Assembly: GCF_900157305.1 (NCBI RefSeq)
Contig: NZ_LS974202.1
Location: 2,666,001 to 2,730,000 of the forward strand
Reading direction: 5' to 3'
DNA: 64,000 bases
From: Mesotoga infera
GTDB taxonomy: Bacteria; Thermotogota; Thermotogae; Petrotogales; Kosmotogaceae
Part shown: one piece after another, positions 1-8,559 of the stretch
Layout: each line of letters opens with the position of its first letter
Numbering within the stretch: position 1 is the first letter of the stretch
Position numbers and translations under genes: made by a program
Notes under the pieces: generated by a model
What the model saw: the letters and a program-made list of their open reading frames with translations, nothing else
The model's database searches: none
Told to the model about the DNA's origin: nothing

Positions 1-186
1 AAGCGATGGAAGATTGAGAGGCTGTTCCAGAAAATGAAAGAGGTGTTCAGAGTGGAGATTCCCAGAAAAGGTGGCAGAGATGATCTCTTGTCCAGAGTAA
101 CGGCACTATTTCTAACGGTTGTTACTCTTGCCTTCTCCAAGTTCGTGCTCAACTATCCTATTCTGGATTACCTCAATTGTTGCTGA
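1..186 (+). CDS. IS4-type transposase, C-terminal end (partial)
   Basis: This is an open frame that enters from the left edge and stops at a TGA ending at 186, so only the last 61 residues are visible. Near its start R-WKI-E-RLFQKM-K fits the R(3)E(6)K part of the Y-(2)R-(3)E-(6)K signature of IS4-family DDE transposases; the E would be the third catalytic acid. The rest is a hydrophobic tail typical of these C-termini. No start codon is inside the window. The IS end and its inverted repeat cannot be recognised because the other end is outside. Whether the element is intact cannot be judged. Confidence 0.65.
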   Translation, partial: KRWKIERLFQKMKEVFRVEIPRKGGRDDLLSRVTALFLTVVTLAFSKFVLNYPILDYLNCC

Positions 187-293
187 TTTGTTTATTGGAT
201 ACGGTGTGAGAGGTAGGCGAAACCAGGGAAAATCGATATTAATTGCTCCGGGAGCTTCGTAGAAACACATTTCCCACCGGGAGGTAGAGGACC

Positions 294-794
294 TTGAGAT
301 TGATAGCGATTTTTGCGAGTACAGTCAACGGTATGATAGCTCTCTCCGAGAACGACAGGACCGAATGGACATCGAGGGAAGACAAAAGATATTTCAAAGA
401 ACTCACAACCAGCGTAGGAACGATCATTATGGGTCGAAGAACTTATGAGAGTATAGGAAGAACACTCCCGGGGAGGCTGAACGTTGTTCTCACCAGAAAT
501 CCTACTGCTTATGAAGAATCGGAAAGCCTGATTTTTCGCTCTTCATCGCCCGAAGCGCTGATAGAAGAGATCGAGGAGTGGGGAATCGACCAGGCATGCC
601 TAATCGGCGGGGCAAGAACTTTCGCGGATTTTGCCGACAGAGGATTGGTGAACGAAATCCACATCACACTGGAACCAACTATAAGAAACGGAGTCACGCA
701 CCTCGCGACTCACTTGAAAAAACCTGTTTCGCTTGCCCTGCGCGGGATAGTATCTCTAGGTCCTTCGGTTGTGATGATTTACGATGTGAAATAG
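294..794 (+). CDS. folA: Dihydrofolate reductase, Thermotoga type
   Basis: The 166-residue protein has the size and motifs of dihydrofolate reductase, which reduces dihydrofolate to tetrahydrofolate with NADPH in the cytosol. The N-terminal strand and NGMI loop, an acidic residue in SREDKRYF at the place of the catalytic Asp, the cofactor-binding GRRTYESIGRTLPGR at about residues 47-61, and the later IGG motif (LIGGARTFADF) follow the family order. The start is TTG at 294, behind a GGGAGGTAGAGG ribosome site. RibD-type reductases share the fold, but the short GRRTYESIG motif points to DHFR. No thymidylate synthase gene is next to it. The stop lies one base from the 3' end of the convergent tRNA-Gly gene. 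Confidence 0.75.
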   Translation: MRLIAIFASTVNGMIALSENDRTEWTSREDKRYFKELTTSVGTIIMGRRTYESIGRTLPGRLNVVLTRNPTAYEESESLIFRSSSPEALIEEIEEWGIDQACLIGGARTFADFADRGLVNEIHITLEPTIRNGVTHLATHLKKPVSLALRGIVSLGPSVVMIYDVK

Positions 795-795
795 A

Positions 796-871
796 TGGAG
801 CGGGCGACGGGACTCGAACCCGCGACCCTCAGCTTGGGAAGCTGATGCTCTACCAACTGAGCTACACCCGC
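796..871 (-). tRNA. tRNA-Gly (CCC anticodon)
   Basis: The minus strand folds as a complete tRNA of 76 bases. The acceptor GCGGGTG pairs with CGCCCGC, the D arm has the usual GTAGCTCAGTTGGTAGAGC, the anticodon stem TCAGC/GCTGA holds loop TTCCCAA with anticodon CCC (glycine), and the T arm has GGTTCGAGTCC. The CCA end is encoded at 798-796. It has its own promoter and lies downstream of the MutL-family gene on the same strand. Confidence 0.95.
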
Positions 872-881
872 ATTCAAGGAG

Positions 882-910
882 ATTTTACCATCTGGAATTA
901 CAGGTGTCAA
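882..910 (-). promoter_or_regulatory. Sigma-70 type promoter of tRNA-Gly
   Basis: On the minus strand a perfect -35 TTGACA (910-905) is followed after 17 bases by TAAAAT (887-882). Transcription would start a few bases before the tRNA 5' end at 871. The -35 lies just past the stop of the upstream MutL-family gene. Confidence 0.8.
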
Positions 911-934
911 TGCAAAGCACGTTCGAGAGGGCCC

Positions 935-2299
935 TCACCGCAGCTCTTCGAGTGAGCTGTCTATCAAATCCGTGGCTAGGGAAGCGTCCACCGTCGAGAT
1001 GAGTCCTATGGCCGCGAATATGTAGTTCCTGTCTCTGTAGATTCTTATATCTGGCCCCGGGAGCAGTTCCTTTGAGTGCAGTTTAGACAACGATCTGGCA
1101 TTTTCCATTATCTGACGGGTGTATCTCGATCTGCTCAAAAGCCCTCCAGTTCCGATTATGGATTTTATGGCAGTCAGGTCCTTTCCCTGGGCGATCTCAA
1201 TCCTTCCAGTAGGACCATATATCTGTCGTATATACCCCGCATGGCGCCTTATGGAAGTCTCGAAACAGTATCTGCCGAGACGTGCTGAAAATCTTGAAGC
1301 TTCATCGCTAGTTGGGTAAGGCGATAGCTTGCCTACGATTTCGTCGAATGAAGCGAACTCACCTCTCAACTCCTTCTCACCTATGTAATCTATAACGTGG
1401 TGTGCATTGACGTAGACTCCGAGATCACCCTCGACCGTTCGCTTCGAGTGTGGCTCGGGCGAGACGAGCATTTTCGAGATCTCAGGGTCGCCGTCTGTAA
1501 CAGAATCGACATCGGTGGTAGCCCCACCGATATCCACGACCAGAACGTCGTTGTATGTATTAGAAAACAATTCAGCGGCGAGCATCACAGCGGCCGGGGT
1601 GGGGATAACCGGCTTGTTTGCAATCAAGTAGATCTTTTCCATCCCCGGTCCCCTTGTGATGTTTCTGGAAAAGACTTCCCTTATGATTTTCCTGGTAGGC
1701 TCAACGTTCAACTCATCGATTCTGGGATACACGTTATCTACGAAGTATATTTCTCTTCCTGTCGGAGAGATTATTTCCCGCACCTCGTCGGAGATGGCGG
1801 TGTTGCCAGCGTAAACCAGAGGTATCGACCTGTCGAGTCGATTTATCATTCCGGCGTTATGGATCACCGTCTCTTCTTCTCCATAATCCACGCCCCCCGC
1901 CAGCAGAACGAGTCGCGGTTGAATCTTCGAAATTTTCTCCAGATCGCGCTCTGAAAGCTTTCCAGCAGTTACCAGTTTTATAACTCCACCGGCCCCGAGA
2001 GCCGCCTCTTTCGCTGCCCTAACGGTCATATCGTAAACGAGACCATGAACGGTCATTTTTAGACCGCCAGCCGCACTGGAGGAGGCGATGAAAACCTCCC
2101 AGTCGAGTTTATCATCCTTAAGTCGTTTTTTGAGTTCGATCAGGGCCCTTTCAATTCCTATCGTCACATCGTTCTCGATGACTGTTGTATAAGATTCTCC
2201 CTGGGCCAGGAAAGAAAGCTTTCCGGATGCGTTGCAAGAAAAGGCCGAAAGCACGGTCGTGGTGCTGCCGATTTCGGCGGTGAGTATTTGAACTTTCAT
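935..2299 (-). CDS. MutL/GlmL-family ASKHA ATPase
   Basis: The 454-residue protein belongs to the MutL (GlmL) family, which has an ASKHA (actin-like) ATPase fold and is otherwise linked to glutamate mutase and other B12 mutases as a possible reactivating factor. (It is not the DNA-mismatch MutL.) Visible are the N-terminal phosphate loop EIGSTTTVLSAF, an ASSSAAGGLKM segment, LLAGGVDYG, and a second phosphate motif DIGGATTDVDSV in the middle. No mutase subunits lie nearby; it is the last gene of a translation and cell-division operon and overlaps yqeY by 4 bases. Its role here is therefore unclear, and the partner may be encoded elsewhere. Confidence 0.8.
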   Translation of the reverse strand: MKVQILTAEIGSTTTVLSAFSCNASGKLSFLAQGESYTTVIENDVTIGIERALIELKKRLKDDKLDWEVFIASSSAAGGLKMTVHGLVYDMTVRAAKEAALGAGGVIKLVTAGKLSERDLEKISKIQPRLVLLAGGVDYGEEETVIHNAGMINRLDRSIPLVYAGNTAISDEVREIISPTGREIYFVDNVYPRIDELNVEPTRKIIREVFSRNITRGPGMEKIYLIANKPVIPTPAAVMLAAELFSNTYNDVLVVDIGGATTDVDSVTDGDPEISKMLVSPEPHSKRTVEGDLGVYVNAHHVIDYIGEKELRGEFASFDEIVGKLSPYPTSDEASRFSARLGRYCFETSIRRHAGYIRQIYGPTGRIEIAQGKDLTAIKSIIGTGGLLSRSRYTRQIMENARSLSKLHSKELLPGPDIRIYRDRNYIFAAIGLISTVDASLATDLIDSSLEELR

Positions 2300-2757
2300 C
2301 TACTCTCGAGAAGCTCCCTGACTATTTTGTTGGTCAGTTTTCCGTCGGCCCTTCCCTTGAGCCTGATCATGACCTCGCGCATAACCTTTCCAAGATCCGA
2401 CGGTCCGTTGGCTTTCAGGTCTTCGATAGTCTTCAGCGCAACTGCACGTATTTCGTTCTCACTGAGTTCTTCGGGAAGATAGCCCTTGAGTATCTCCATT
2501 TCCAAAGTTTCCTGGGCCACGAGTTCGTCTCTTCCGGCTTTGACATAGGCCTCTATGGATTCCTCTCTCCGTTTCACTTCTTTTCCGATCAAGCCGATTA
2601 CCGTGTCATCCTTCACTTCGCCCTTTCTGTTCTCTTCCGAAGACGCCTGGAAGTTTTTCACGGCGGCTATGACAGACCTCAACGTATTGGTTCTGAGCAT
2701 ATCCCGCGATTTCATTGCCTCTTTCATATCGTTCTGTATCTTTTCGTACAGACTCAT
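2296..2757 (-). CDS. yqeY: GatB/YqeY domain protein
   Basis: A stand-alone YqeY protein of 153 residues. The family shares the tail domain of GatB, the tRNA-dependent amidotransferase subunit, and is thought to bind tRNA; its exact task is unknown. The N-terminal LYEKIQNDMKEAMKS and the C-terminal LGKVMREVMIRLKGRADG are typical. The open frame extends to a GTG at 2766 that overlaps the lysS stop, but AGGAG lies 8 bases before the ATG at 2757, so I take that as the start. It sits directly behind lysS, which fits a tRNA-related role. Confidence 0.88.
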   Translation of the reverse strand: MSLYEKIQNDMKEAMKSRDMLRTNTLRSVIAAVKNFQASSEENRKGEVKDDTVIGLIGKEVKRREESIEAYVKAGRDELVAQETLEMEILKGYLPEELSENEIRAVALKTIEDLKANGPSDLGKVMREVMIRLKGRADGKLTNKIVRELLESR

Positions 2758-2762
2758 AGAAC

Positions 2763-4271
2763 TCACTCCTGTAATTCTTCCTCGCTCTGCATCTCTTCTT
2801 CTTCAAAAGAGATTGGCTTTACTAGTGGGAAGGGAATTATGTCCCTTATTGTTGGCGAATCGGTTACCAGCATTAGAATTCTGTCCCATCCGATACCCAG
2901 TCCGCCGGTGGGAGGCATTCCATACTCCAGCGCCCTCAAAAAGTCGTCGTCCATCATCTGGGCTTCTTCGTCACCCGCTTCTCTCAGTCCTGCCTGATGC
3001 AAAAATCTTCTGTACTGCTCTATCGGATCGTTGAGTTCACTGAAGGCGTTGGCCATTTCCATAGAGCTTATTATCAATTCGAACCTTTCAGTCACTCTGG
3101 GATCGCTTCTGTGGACCTTGGAAAGAGGCGAGATTATCACAGGATGTTCGGTGACAAAGGTTGGATTAACGAGTTTGTCTTCAACGAGATCCCAGAGTTT
3201 CTCTATCAGGTGGCCCCTCTCTTTCATGTCGGGCTCGCTGCCGTGTTTTTTCAGGACCTCTATCAATTTCTCGTCGGAATCCTCGAGTATATTCACTCCG
3301 AGGTTGTCCTGGATGAAATCGCTCATCTTCACCCTGCGCCAGGGTCTGGAAAAGTCGATCTCTTTTCCCTGATAGTTTATCTTTGTAGAGCCTGTCAGGT
3401 TCTCCACAACATAGTTGATCATTGCTTCGGTGATATCCATAATATCGTTGTAGTCGGCGTAGGCCCAGTAGAGTTCCATCATGGTGAACTCAGGATGGTG
3501 TTTGTAGGATATTCCCTCGTTTCTGAAATTCTTTCCGATTTCGAATATTCTTTCGAACCCCCCAACAAGGTATCTCTTAAGAAAGAGCTCTTCCGCGATC
3601 CTCAGAAACATCTGGGATTCAAAAACGTTTATCCTTGTTTCGAAAGGCCTTGCCGAGGCTCCACCGGTCAGATGGAGAAGTATGGGTGTGTCTACTTCAA
3701 TGAACCTTCTCTGTGCCAGAAATTCCCTTATGAGCCGGAAAAGCTCGGAGCGCATTTTGAAGCGGTTGAGCGCTTCGTCGCTGGAGAGCATTTCGACGTA
3801 TCTCTGGCGATATATTATTTCCTTGTCCTTCAAGCCGTGCCATTTCTCGGGCATGGTTCTCATAGACTTAGAAAGGATCTCGAAGCTTTTTACAAAGACC
3901 GACACCTCGCCTGTATGTGTCTTGAAGGGGAAGCCTATGATACCAACGAAATCGCCCATGTTGACATACTTTTTGAAGATTTCAAAGTTGTCTTTTCCAA
4001 CCGAATCTAGTCTGATGTAGGCCTGAATCCTTCCGGTATCATCGCGAAGGACGAAAAAGAAGGACTTTCCGTGGCTTCTCAAGGCCACTACCCTACCGGC
4101 AGTTCTAATCACTACGTCTTCCTTCGTCTGGGAATTTTCCAGAGTGGAGAATTCGTTCTTTATATCCCCTGCCCAGTGGGTCTTTTCAAAACGATAAGGA
4201 TAGGGTTCTATACCTTCCTCACGCATCTGATCTATTTCTCGAAGCCTCTGTCTTCGTGTCTCTTCACTCAT
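2763..4271 (-). CDS. lysS: Lysyl-tRNA synthetase, class II
   Basis: The 502-residue enzyme charges tRNA-Lys with lysine. An N-terminal OB-fold (about residues 55-150) binds the anticodon. The class II catalytic core follows, with REIIYR-like [13 protein letters not shown], motif 2 in [16 protein letters not shown] and motif 3 in [12 protein letters not shown] near the C-terminus. Length and domain order match bacterial LysS. The start ATG at 4271 has GGAG 6 bases upstream. The gene lies 12 bases after greA and is followed by yqeY. A 337-codon frame on the opposite strand is a shadow of this gene. Confidence 0.97.
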   Translation of the reverse strand: MSEETRRQRLREIDQMREEGIEPYPYRFEKTHWAGDIKNEFSTLENSQTKEDVVIRTAGRVVALRSHGKSFFFVLRDDTGRIQAYIRLDSVGKDNFEIFKKYVNMGDFVGIIGFPFKTHTGEVSVFVKSFEILSKSMRTMPEKWHGLKDKEIIYRQRYVEMLSSDEALNRFKMRSELFRLIREFLAQRRFIEVDTPILLHLTGGASARPFETRINVFESQMFLRIAEELFLKRYLVGGFERIFEIGKNFRNEGISYKHHPEFTMMELYWAYADYNDIMDITEAMINYVVENLTGSTKINYQGKEIDFSRPWRRVKMSDFIQDNLGVNILEDSDEKLIEVLKKHGSEPDMKERGHLIEKLWDLVEDKLVNPTFVTEHPVIISPLSKVHRSDPRVTERFELIISSMEMANAFSELNDPIEQYRRFLHQAGLREAGDEEAQMMDDDFLRALEYGMPPTGGLGIGWDRILMLVTDSPTIRDIIPFPLVKPISFEEEEMQSEEELQE

Positions 4272-4283
4272 AAATGTCTCCGA

Positions 4284-4757
4284 TCATCTGCCGATGGTAA
4301 GTATTTTATACTTGGCCCATCCCGAAGGGGTTTTCACTCTTACGACTTCATCTACTTTGTGGGCAAGTATCCCTTTGCCTATGGGAGAATCGGCACTGAT
4401 TTTACCTTCGAATATGTTGGCTTCTTGAGCATTGACGATTCTGTACTCTGACTTCTCACCGGTTTCCATGTTCTGAAGCTCCACTATATGACCTAGCTTG
4501 ACTGTGCTCATGTCACCATCGTCTTCTATTACTTCAGCGTTGTTCAGTATCTCTTCAAGCTGTTTTATTCTGCTGTCGATTCGACCCTGCTCGTTTTTCG
4601 CTTCATCGTATTCGCTGTTTTCACTCAAATCGCCAAGCTCACGGGCTTCCTTTATTCTTTCGGCAATATCGTACATGAGTCTCTTTCTAAGGCTTTCTAG
4701 TTCCTCTTTCATTCTGTCGTAGCCTTCCTGGGTGAGGTAAATGGCTTTTTTCTTCAC
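4284..4757 (-). CDS. greA: Transcript cleavage factor GreA
   Basis: GreA rescues backtracked RNA polymerase by stimulating cleavage of the nascent RNA 3' end. The protein has the N-terminal antiparallel coiled coil with the tip motif DLSENSEYDEAKNEQ and a C-terminal FKBP-like domain with VGH/VELQ-type sequence (KLGHIVELQNMETGE) and the SPIGKGILAHKVDE ending. The frame is open to an ATG at 4775, which has no ribosome site. A GGAGGGG lies 9 bases before the GTG at 4757, giving a 157-residue protein of normal GreA length. It lies between nrdR and lysS in the operon. Confidence 0.95.
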   Translation of the reverse strand: MKKKAIYLTQEGYDRMKEELESLRKRLMYDIAERIKEARELGDLSENSEYDEAKNEQGRIDSRIKQLEEILNNAEVIEDDGDMSTVKLGHIVELQNMETGEKSEYRIVNAQEANIFEGKISADSPIGKGILAHKVDEVVRVKTPSGWAKYKILTIGR

Positions 4758-4784
4758 GACCTGGATCCCCTCCATTCAACGAAC

Positions 4785-5237
4785 TTAATCGTTCTTTAGC
4801 TCTTTTATTATATCCACGAAATGATCTATGTCCCTGAATTCTTTGTAAACAGATGCGAAGCGAACATACGCAACCCTGTCCAGGAGCTTGAGTTTAGCCA
4901 TTATCATCTCTCCAATCTCCTGCGAGAGAACCTCATGGCGCCCCGACCTCGTGACCTCGTCTTCGATAGAATCTACTATTGAGCTTAGTCTTTCGAGAGA
5001 GATAGGTCTCTTCTCACATGCCCTAAGAAGACCGTTCATAACCTTTTCTCTGTTGAATCTCTCTCTCCTCCCGTCTTTCTTGATTACAAAGAAGGGGAGT
5101 CTTTCGTATCTCTCGTAGGTGGTGAATCTTCCTCCGCAATCTTCGCATTCGCGGCGCCTTCTGATCGAGGTGTTATCCTCAGTCGGTCTGGAGTCTAGAA
5201 CTCTGGTAGATTCGCTGGAGCAGAAAGGACATTTCAT
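4785..5237 (-). CDS. nrdR: Ribonucleotide reductase repressor NrdR
   Basis: NrdR is a nucleotide-sensing repressor that binds NrdR boxes in front of ribonucleotide reductase genes. The 150-residue protein has an N-terminal zinc ribbon made of CPFC and CEDC pairs, followed by an ATP-cone domain starting at about residue 45 ([18 protein letters not shown]). This is the full family length. The start codon overlaps the whiA stop as TGATG, with GGGGGAGA as ribosome site inside the end of whiA. No ribonucleotide reductase gene is in the window, so it acts in trans. Confidence 0.96.
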   Translation of the reverse strand: MKCPFCSSESTRVLDSRPTEDNTSIRRRRECEDCGGRFTTYERYERLPFFVIKKDGRRERFNREKVMNGLLRACEKRPISLERLSSIVDSIEDEVTRSGRHEVLSQEIGEMIMAKLKLLDRVAYVRFASVYKEFRDIDHFVDIIKELKND

Positions 5238-6163
5238 CAGATCTCCCCCATTTTCTCGGCTAACGATATCAGCTTTTTCAACCTATTATATACTGCGGAT
5301 TTACTCATGGGCGGGTTCATCATCTCCCCGAGCTCTCTCAGATTAAGATCTTCGTTTTCCAGTCTAAGTATGGCCACCTGTTTCAACTCGCTATCGAGTC
5401 TGGAGAGACCTATTTTTTCGTCGATGATTCTAATAGCCTTGACGTGTTTGGCCATTGCCTGTCCCGATTTGTTTGCGTTCGCCGTCAGGAAATTCAGCGT
5501 TCGGCTCACATTACCCCTTATCTTTCTTACTTCCACCGCTCTGGAAAGGTGTGCGACCGTGCGTTTTCCTCCCATCAGAGAAAGCAGTTCCATCAAATCA
5601 CCGGCCGATTTTACGTAGGTCTTGAATTTGTTCCTGACTTTAACTACTCCGCACTTGATGTTGAAATTGTCCTGAAGGTAATCTCTAAAAGAACCGACGA
5701 ACTCTCTCGTCGTATCGAGCGTTATTTCGAGATGGTATTCCTTGGAAGGGTCCACTATGGAACCGCCAGCAAGGTATAATCCCCTTACAAAGGCTCCAAA
5801 ATAAACGGGGTCGTCCCTCACGGGAGAGGGTATGATGTCGCTTCTGAGGGAAATGCCGTTGTTTTCAAGGAATTTTTCGACATCTGCGAAGAGGTAGATC
5901 AACTCACCCCCGCGCTTTCTCGAGAGGCGTACCTCTTCGGTGACCTGCGTTTCATATATGGGAAGAGAGAGTCTTCTGGTTATCCGAAATAGTCTTTTTA
6001 GACTGGTTATGGAAGTCAGAGTGATGACCAGGTAAGGCGTTCCATTCCTTATCCTGAGAGTTCCTCTGGACTTGACATAGCCCAGAAACTCCGCCCTGCT
6101 CTCGAAAGTGTCTTCGATGGAGAGATGACATAGTTCTTCCTTCAATTTGTCGGCGTAACTCAA
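5237..6163 (-). CDS. whiA: WhiA-family DNA-binding protein
   Basis: WhiA has an N-terminal fold derived from LAGLIDADG homing endonucleases and a C-terminal helix-turn-helix. Here the degenerate LAGLIDADG-like motif GLYLAGGSI lies near residue 125, a region with [17 protein letters not shown] joins the domains, and the C-terminus has [20 protein letters not shown] as the recognition region. In Firmicutes and actinobacteria WhiA affects cell division and sporulation; in Thermotogota its targets are not known. The start TTG at 6163 overlaps the yvcK stop (TTGA), with GGAGGAGA upstream. The pairing with yvcK is the widely conserved order. Confidence 0.95.
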   Translation of the reverse strand: MSYADKLKEELCHLSIEDTFESRAEFLGYVKSRGTLRIRNGTPYLVITLTSITSLKRLFRITRRLSLPIYETQVTEEVRLSRKRGGELIYLFADVEKFLENNGISLRSDIIPSPVRDDPVYFGAFVRGLYLAGGSIVDPSKEYHLEITLDTTREFVGSFRDYLQDNFNIKCGVVKVRNKFKTYVKSAGDLMELLSLMGGKRTVAHLSRAVEVRKIRGNVSRTLNFLTANANKSGQAMAKHVKAIRIIDEKIGLSRLDSELKQVAILRLENEDLNLRELGEMMNPPMSKSAVYNRLKKLISLAEKMGEI

Positions 6164-7122
6164 AGCAGAATCTCCTCCAAGATCTCCAGCTCTCTGAGAA
6201 TGGATACAATGCTCTCCCTTGAGTGCCTAACCACGAGCTTCTCTCTTCCATCGATTATAAGCTCGGTAGTAGCTCCACGTATAACGGTTACCCTCGTATC
6301 GTCCGGGAGATCGTTCCTTACAGGTACCGCACCCGCCCGTCTGTACCTTTCCAGAACAGTTTTTTCGACACCGCCAACTTCCGTCCAGAACACACGATCG
6401 AACGTAGTCCCAATGTATGATTCGACGGTATCTACGTGTTTCTTGAGATCGAAGCCTTCCGATTCTTTCGGCTGTGTCATTATGTTGCATATATACACTT
6501 TTTTTCCGGGAGATCTCGAAAAGGCTTCACTTACTCCAGAGACGAGAAAATTCGGAACAACGCTTGTAAAAAGACTGCCCGGTCCAACAATCAGCGTATC
6601 GGCCATCTCTATCTCCCTCAAAACCTCCGGCAAGGCCTGGACCTTTCTATCTAGAGTAAGTCTTTTTATCTTTTTTCCATACCGTGCGACTTCCGATTCA
6701 CCCTCTATTTTCGATCCGTCATCGAGTTCTCCTATAAGACGAACCAGTGCGTCGGCCACCGGTAGAACCTTGCCCTTAATGTTTAACAGTTTCGATGCGG
6801 CGATAACGGCGTCTGGAAAGCTGCCGTACATTTCCGTCAGGCCCGCGATTATGATGTTGCCAAGCGAGTGTTTTTTCATAGCGTCTGTGGAAAACCTGTG
6901 CGAAAATACCTTAGTGAGAATCTCTTCGTTGTTAGCCAATGCGATTATATTATTTCTTATATCGCCGGGGGGTGGTATCTTCATTTCCTCACGAAGAATT
7001 CCAGAGCTTCCTCCATCATCGGTTATCGCAACTACGAGCGTGAGGTCGACCGGAAAACTTTTCAACACTCTCGCAAATGTAGAGAGTCCAGTACCGCCTC
7101 CTATAAGCACTATCTTCCTCAA
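6160..7122 (-). CDS. yvcK: YvcK/CofD-like gluconeogenesis factor
   Basis: YvcK proteins have a CofD-like nucleotide-binding fold. In Bacillus they bind UDP-sugars and are needed for growth on gluconeogenic carbon and for cell shape. The 320-residue protein starts with IGGGTGLSTF, then TDDGGSSGILRE and PPGDIRNNIIALAN, all family signatures; later come GPGSLFTSVVPNFL and NIMTQPKESEGF. The start is a TTG at 7122 with AGAGGG upstream. It sits between murI and whiA, 7 bases after murI, which links wall synthesis and sugar metabolism in one transcript. Confidence 0.95.
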   Translation of the reverse strand: MRKIVLIGGGTGLSTFARVLKSFPVDLTLVVAITDDGGSSGILREEMKIPPPGDIRNNIIALANNEEILTKVFSHRFSTDAMKKHSLGNIIIAGLTEMYGSFPDAVIAASKLLNIKGKVLPVADALVRLIGELDDGSKIEGESEVARYGKKIKRLTLDRKVQALPEVLREIEMADTLIVGPGSLFTSVVPNFLVSGVSEAFSRSPGKKVYICNIMTQPKESEGFDLKKHVDTVESYIGTTFDRVFWTEVGGVEKTVLERYRRAGAVPVRNDLPDDTRVTVIRGATTELIIDGREKLVVRHSRESIVSILRELEILEEILL

Positions 7123-7129
7123 CTCAGCA

Positions 7130-7933
7130 CTACCCTCTTATTGTTATTCTTTCATCTACAAGATCCACCGGTATAACGTTGCCCTCTCTTTGAAAGTATC
7201 TTCCGAGGATTCTCTGGAAGGATTCGGGGTTGCCACTCACGTAGTAGGTGACCCGGGACTCTTTATCACCGGTTTCCCCGATCCAGTTTTTTAAATCCAC
7301 CAGTATATAATCGGCCGGGTCTACCAGAAGAGTTTTTTGAGATATCGAAGCTTCTATGACTTTTCTTATAAAAGGGTAGTGGGTACAGCCCAGTATAAGG
7401 TAATCCGGCTCCATCCGGTTGATCTCGGCCAGATAGTATCTGACCACTGCATCTACTATCTCACCTTCCCAGATGCCCTCTTCGATTATCGGCACGAAGA
7501 GTGGACAGGCTTTTTGGGTTATTCGACGCAGATTTTCGTATCTGAAAAGCTTCCTCAAATACAACGATCTCCTCACAGTGTTGCTAGTCGCCAATATCGA
7601 AACCTCCGACCCTTTCGGAGCGATCGAACCTACCGCTCTGACGGTCGGATCTATGATACTGAAGTACGGCACGGGAAGATTCTGCTTTTCCCTCTGAGAG
7701 AGTATAGAATCCGATGTGTTGCAGGCAGTGACGATTGCGTCGATACCGAGTTGAAAAAAGAAATCGAAAATCTCTCCGACATAACCGCGAAGGGTTTCGA
7801 TGGGTTTCGACCCGTAAGGTACACGTGCTGTATCGGCGAAGTAGAAAAAATCCACGCCGCGGGGAAAGCCCTGCAAGAGTTTTTTTAGTACTGTCAGACC
7901 GCCAATGCCGGAATCGAAGACTCCGATCTTCAA
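7130..7933 (-). CDS. murI: Glutamate racemase
   Basis: MurI makes D-glutamate for peptidoglycan without a cofactor, using two cysteines. The visible signatures are GVFDSGIGGLTV at the N-terminus, TACNTSDS with the first catalytic Cys, and LGCTHYPF with the second. The longest frame runs far back into zapA (start 7987), but the TTG at 7933 gives the usual MKIGVFDSG beginning, lies just past the zapA stop and has AAGGTG 11 bases upstream, so I choose it; a TTG at 7945 is a second option. The length of 267 residues is normal. Confidence 0.95.
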   Translation of the reverse strand: MKIGVFDSGIGGLTVLKKLLQGFPRGVDFFYFADTARVPYGSKPIETLRGYVGEIFDFFFQLGIDAIVTACNTSDSILSQREKQNLPVPYFSIIDPTVRAVGSIAPKGSEVSILATSNTVRRSLYLRKLFRYENLRRITQKACPLFVPIIEEGIWEGEIVDAVVRYYLAEINRMEPDYLILGCTHYPFIRKVIEASISQKTLLVDPADYILVDLKNWIGETGDKESRVTYYVSGNPESFQRILGRYFQREGNVIPVDLVDERITIRG

Positions 7934-7934
7934 A

Positions 7935-8216
7935 TTATTCTTCAACACCTTCACGTCCCTGGAAGTATTCCGAGAGTACCTCTTCATACTTGGCTTTCAA
8001 TCTTACCAGTTCGTTCTGGCTTTTAATGAGATCGTGAGCGAGGTTCACGCAGATACCCACCATCAACTTCTCGAACCCGATTTCATCTTCCTTCTTCTTG
8101 AACGCGTCGTACATTTCGGTGACTTTTGAAAAGACCTGATCGACGACTTCTTGAGGATCGCTGCTCAGAAAGGAGAACTGGCGTCCTCCCAGGTTCAAAG
8201 AGACTGATCGTTTCAT
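7935..8216 (-). CDS. zapA: Cell division protein ZapA
   Basis: ZapA binds and bundles FtsZ at the division ring. The 93-residue protein has the ZapA globular head (SVSLNLGGRQFSFLSSD) followed by a long helix that should form a coiled-coil dimer. The size agrees with Bacillus-type ZapA. It is second in the operon behind a small coiled-coil protein and ahead of murI, a sensible setting for division and wall growth. Confidence 0.85.
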   Translation of the reverse strand: MKRSVSLNLGGRQFSFLSSDPQEVVDQVFSKVTEMYDAFKKKEDEIGFEKLMVGICVNLAHDLIKSQNELVRLKAKYEEVLSEYFQGREGVEE

Positions 8217-8228
8217 AATTATTACTCC

Positions 8229-8465
8229 TTATGTTTTTTTGCTGTTTTCATCGAGACTGACTTTCACACGCTTTATAAGGGAAGATATAGTCTTCGATTC
8301 GCTTTCAAGTCTGAGTTCGAGCTCGCGTATCTTCAGCTCGGCTTCTTCCAGCTTTTGCTGCGACTGTTGAACCTGTTTCCAGAGCTGCTCATTCTCTTTT
8401 TTAATGCGGCTGAATTCTTCGACCATCTTGTCAACAACCAGTTCAAGCTCCTGATAACTATCCAA
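8229..8465 (-). CDS. Small coiled-coil protein, ZapB-like
   Basis: This 78-residue protein is almost entirely heptad-repeat helix, with regular hydrophobic positions in VVDKMVEEFSRIKKENEQL and LEEAELKIRELELRLE, and a basic tail. Size and composition recall ZapB, which links FtsZ-bound ZapA to other division factors, and the gene lies 12 bases ahead of zapA. Homology cannot be shown by eye for a pure coiled coil. The frame is open to a GTG at 8474, but AGGGGG lies 8 bases before the TTG at 8465, which I take as the start. It is the first gene of the operon. Confidence 0.6.
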   Translation of the reverse strand: MDSYQELELVVDKMVEEFSRIKKENEQLWKQVQQSQQKLEEAELKIRELELRLESESKTISSLIKRVKVSLDENSKKT

Positions 8466-8488
8466 GAACCACACCCCCTCATCAGGAG

Positions 8489-8497
8489 ATTATATCA
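8489..8497 (-). promoter_or_regulatory. Extended -10 promoter of the zapB-like to mutL operon
   Basis: Reading the minus strand, TGATATAAT (8497-8489) is a perfect extended -10 element; no good -35 is seen 17 bases upstream. The transcript would start about 15 bases before the first gene, leaving room only for its ribosome site. Confidence 0.6.
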
Positions 8498-8507
8498 TTT
8501 GAGTCGG

Positions 8508-8545
8508 CAAAGAAAACTAAATAGCCGCCCTTCGGGGGCGGCTAT
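8508..8545 (-). terminator. Rho-independent terminator of tpiA
   Basis: A 10-bp GC-rich stem (ATAGCCGCCC with GGGCGGCTAT, loop of 5) lies 15 bases after the tpiA stop. On the minus strand it is followed by a T-rich stretch (TTTAGTTTTCTTT). It ends the dnaX-gap-pgk-tpiA unit ahead of the next operon promoter. Confidence 0.85.
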
Positions 8546-8559
8546 GAATTCAGAATGCC

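Noticed and set aside
2997-4010. A 337-codon plus-strand reading frame
   Set aside because: It is fully antisense to lysS, has no ribosome site, and its composition is that of a reverse-complement shadow. The same holds for 6200-7294, antisense to yvcK.
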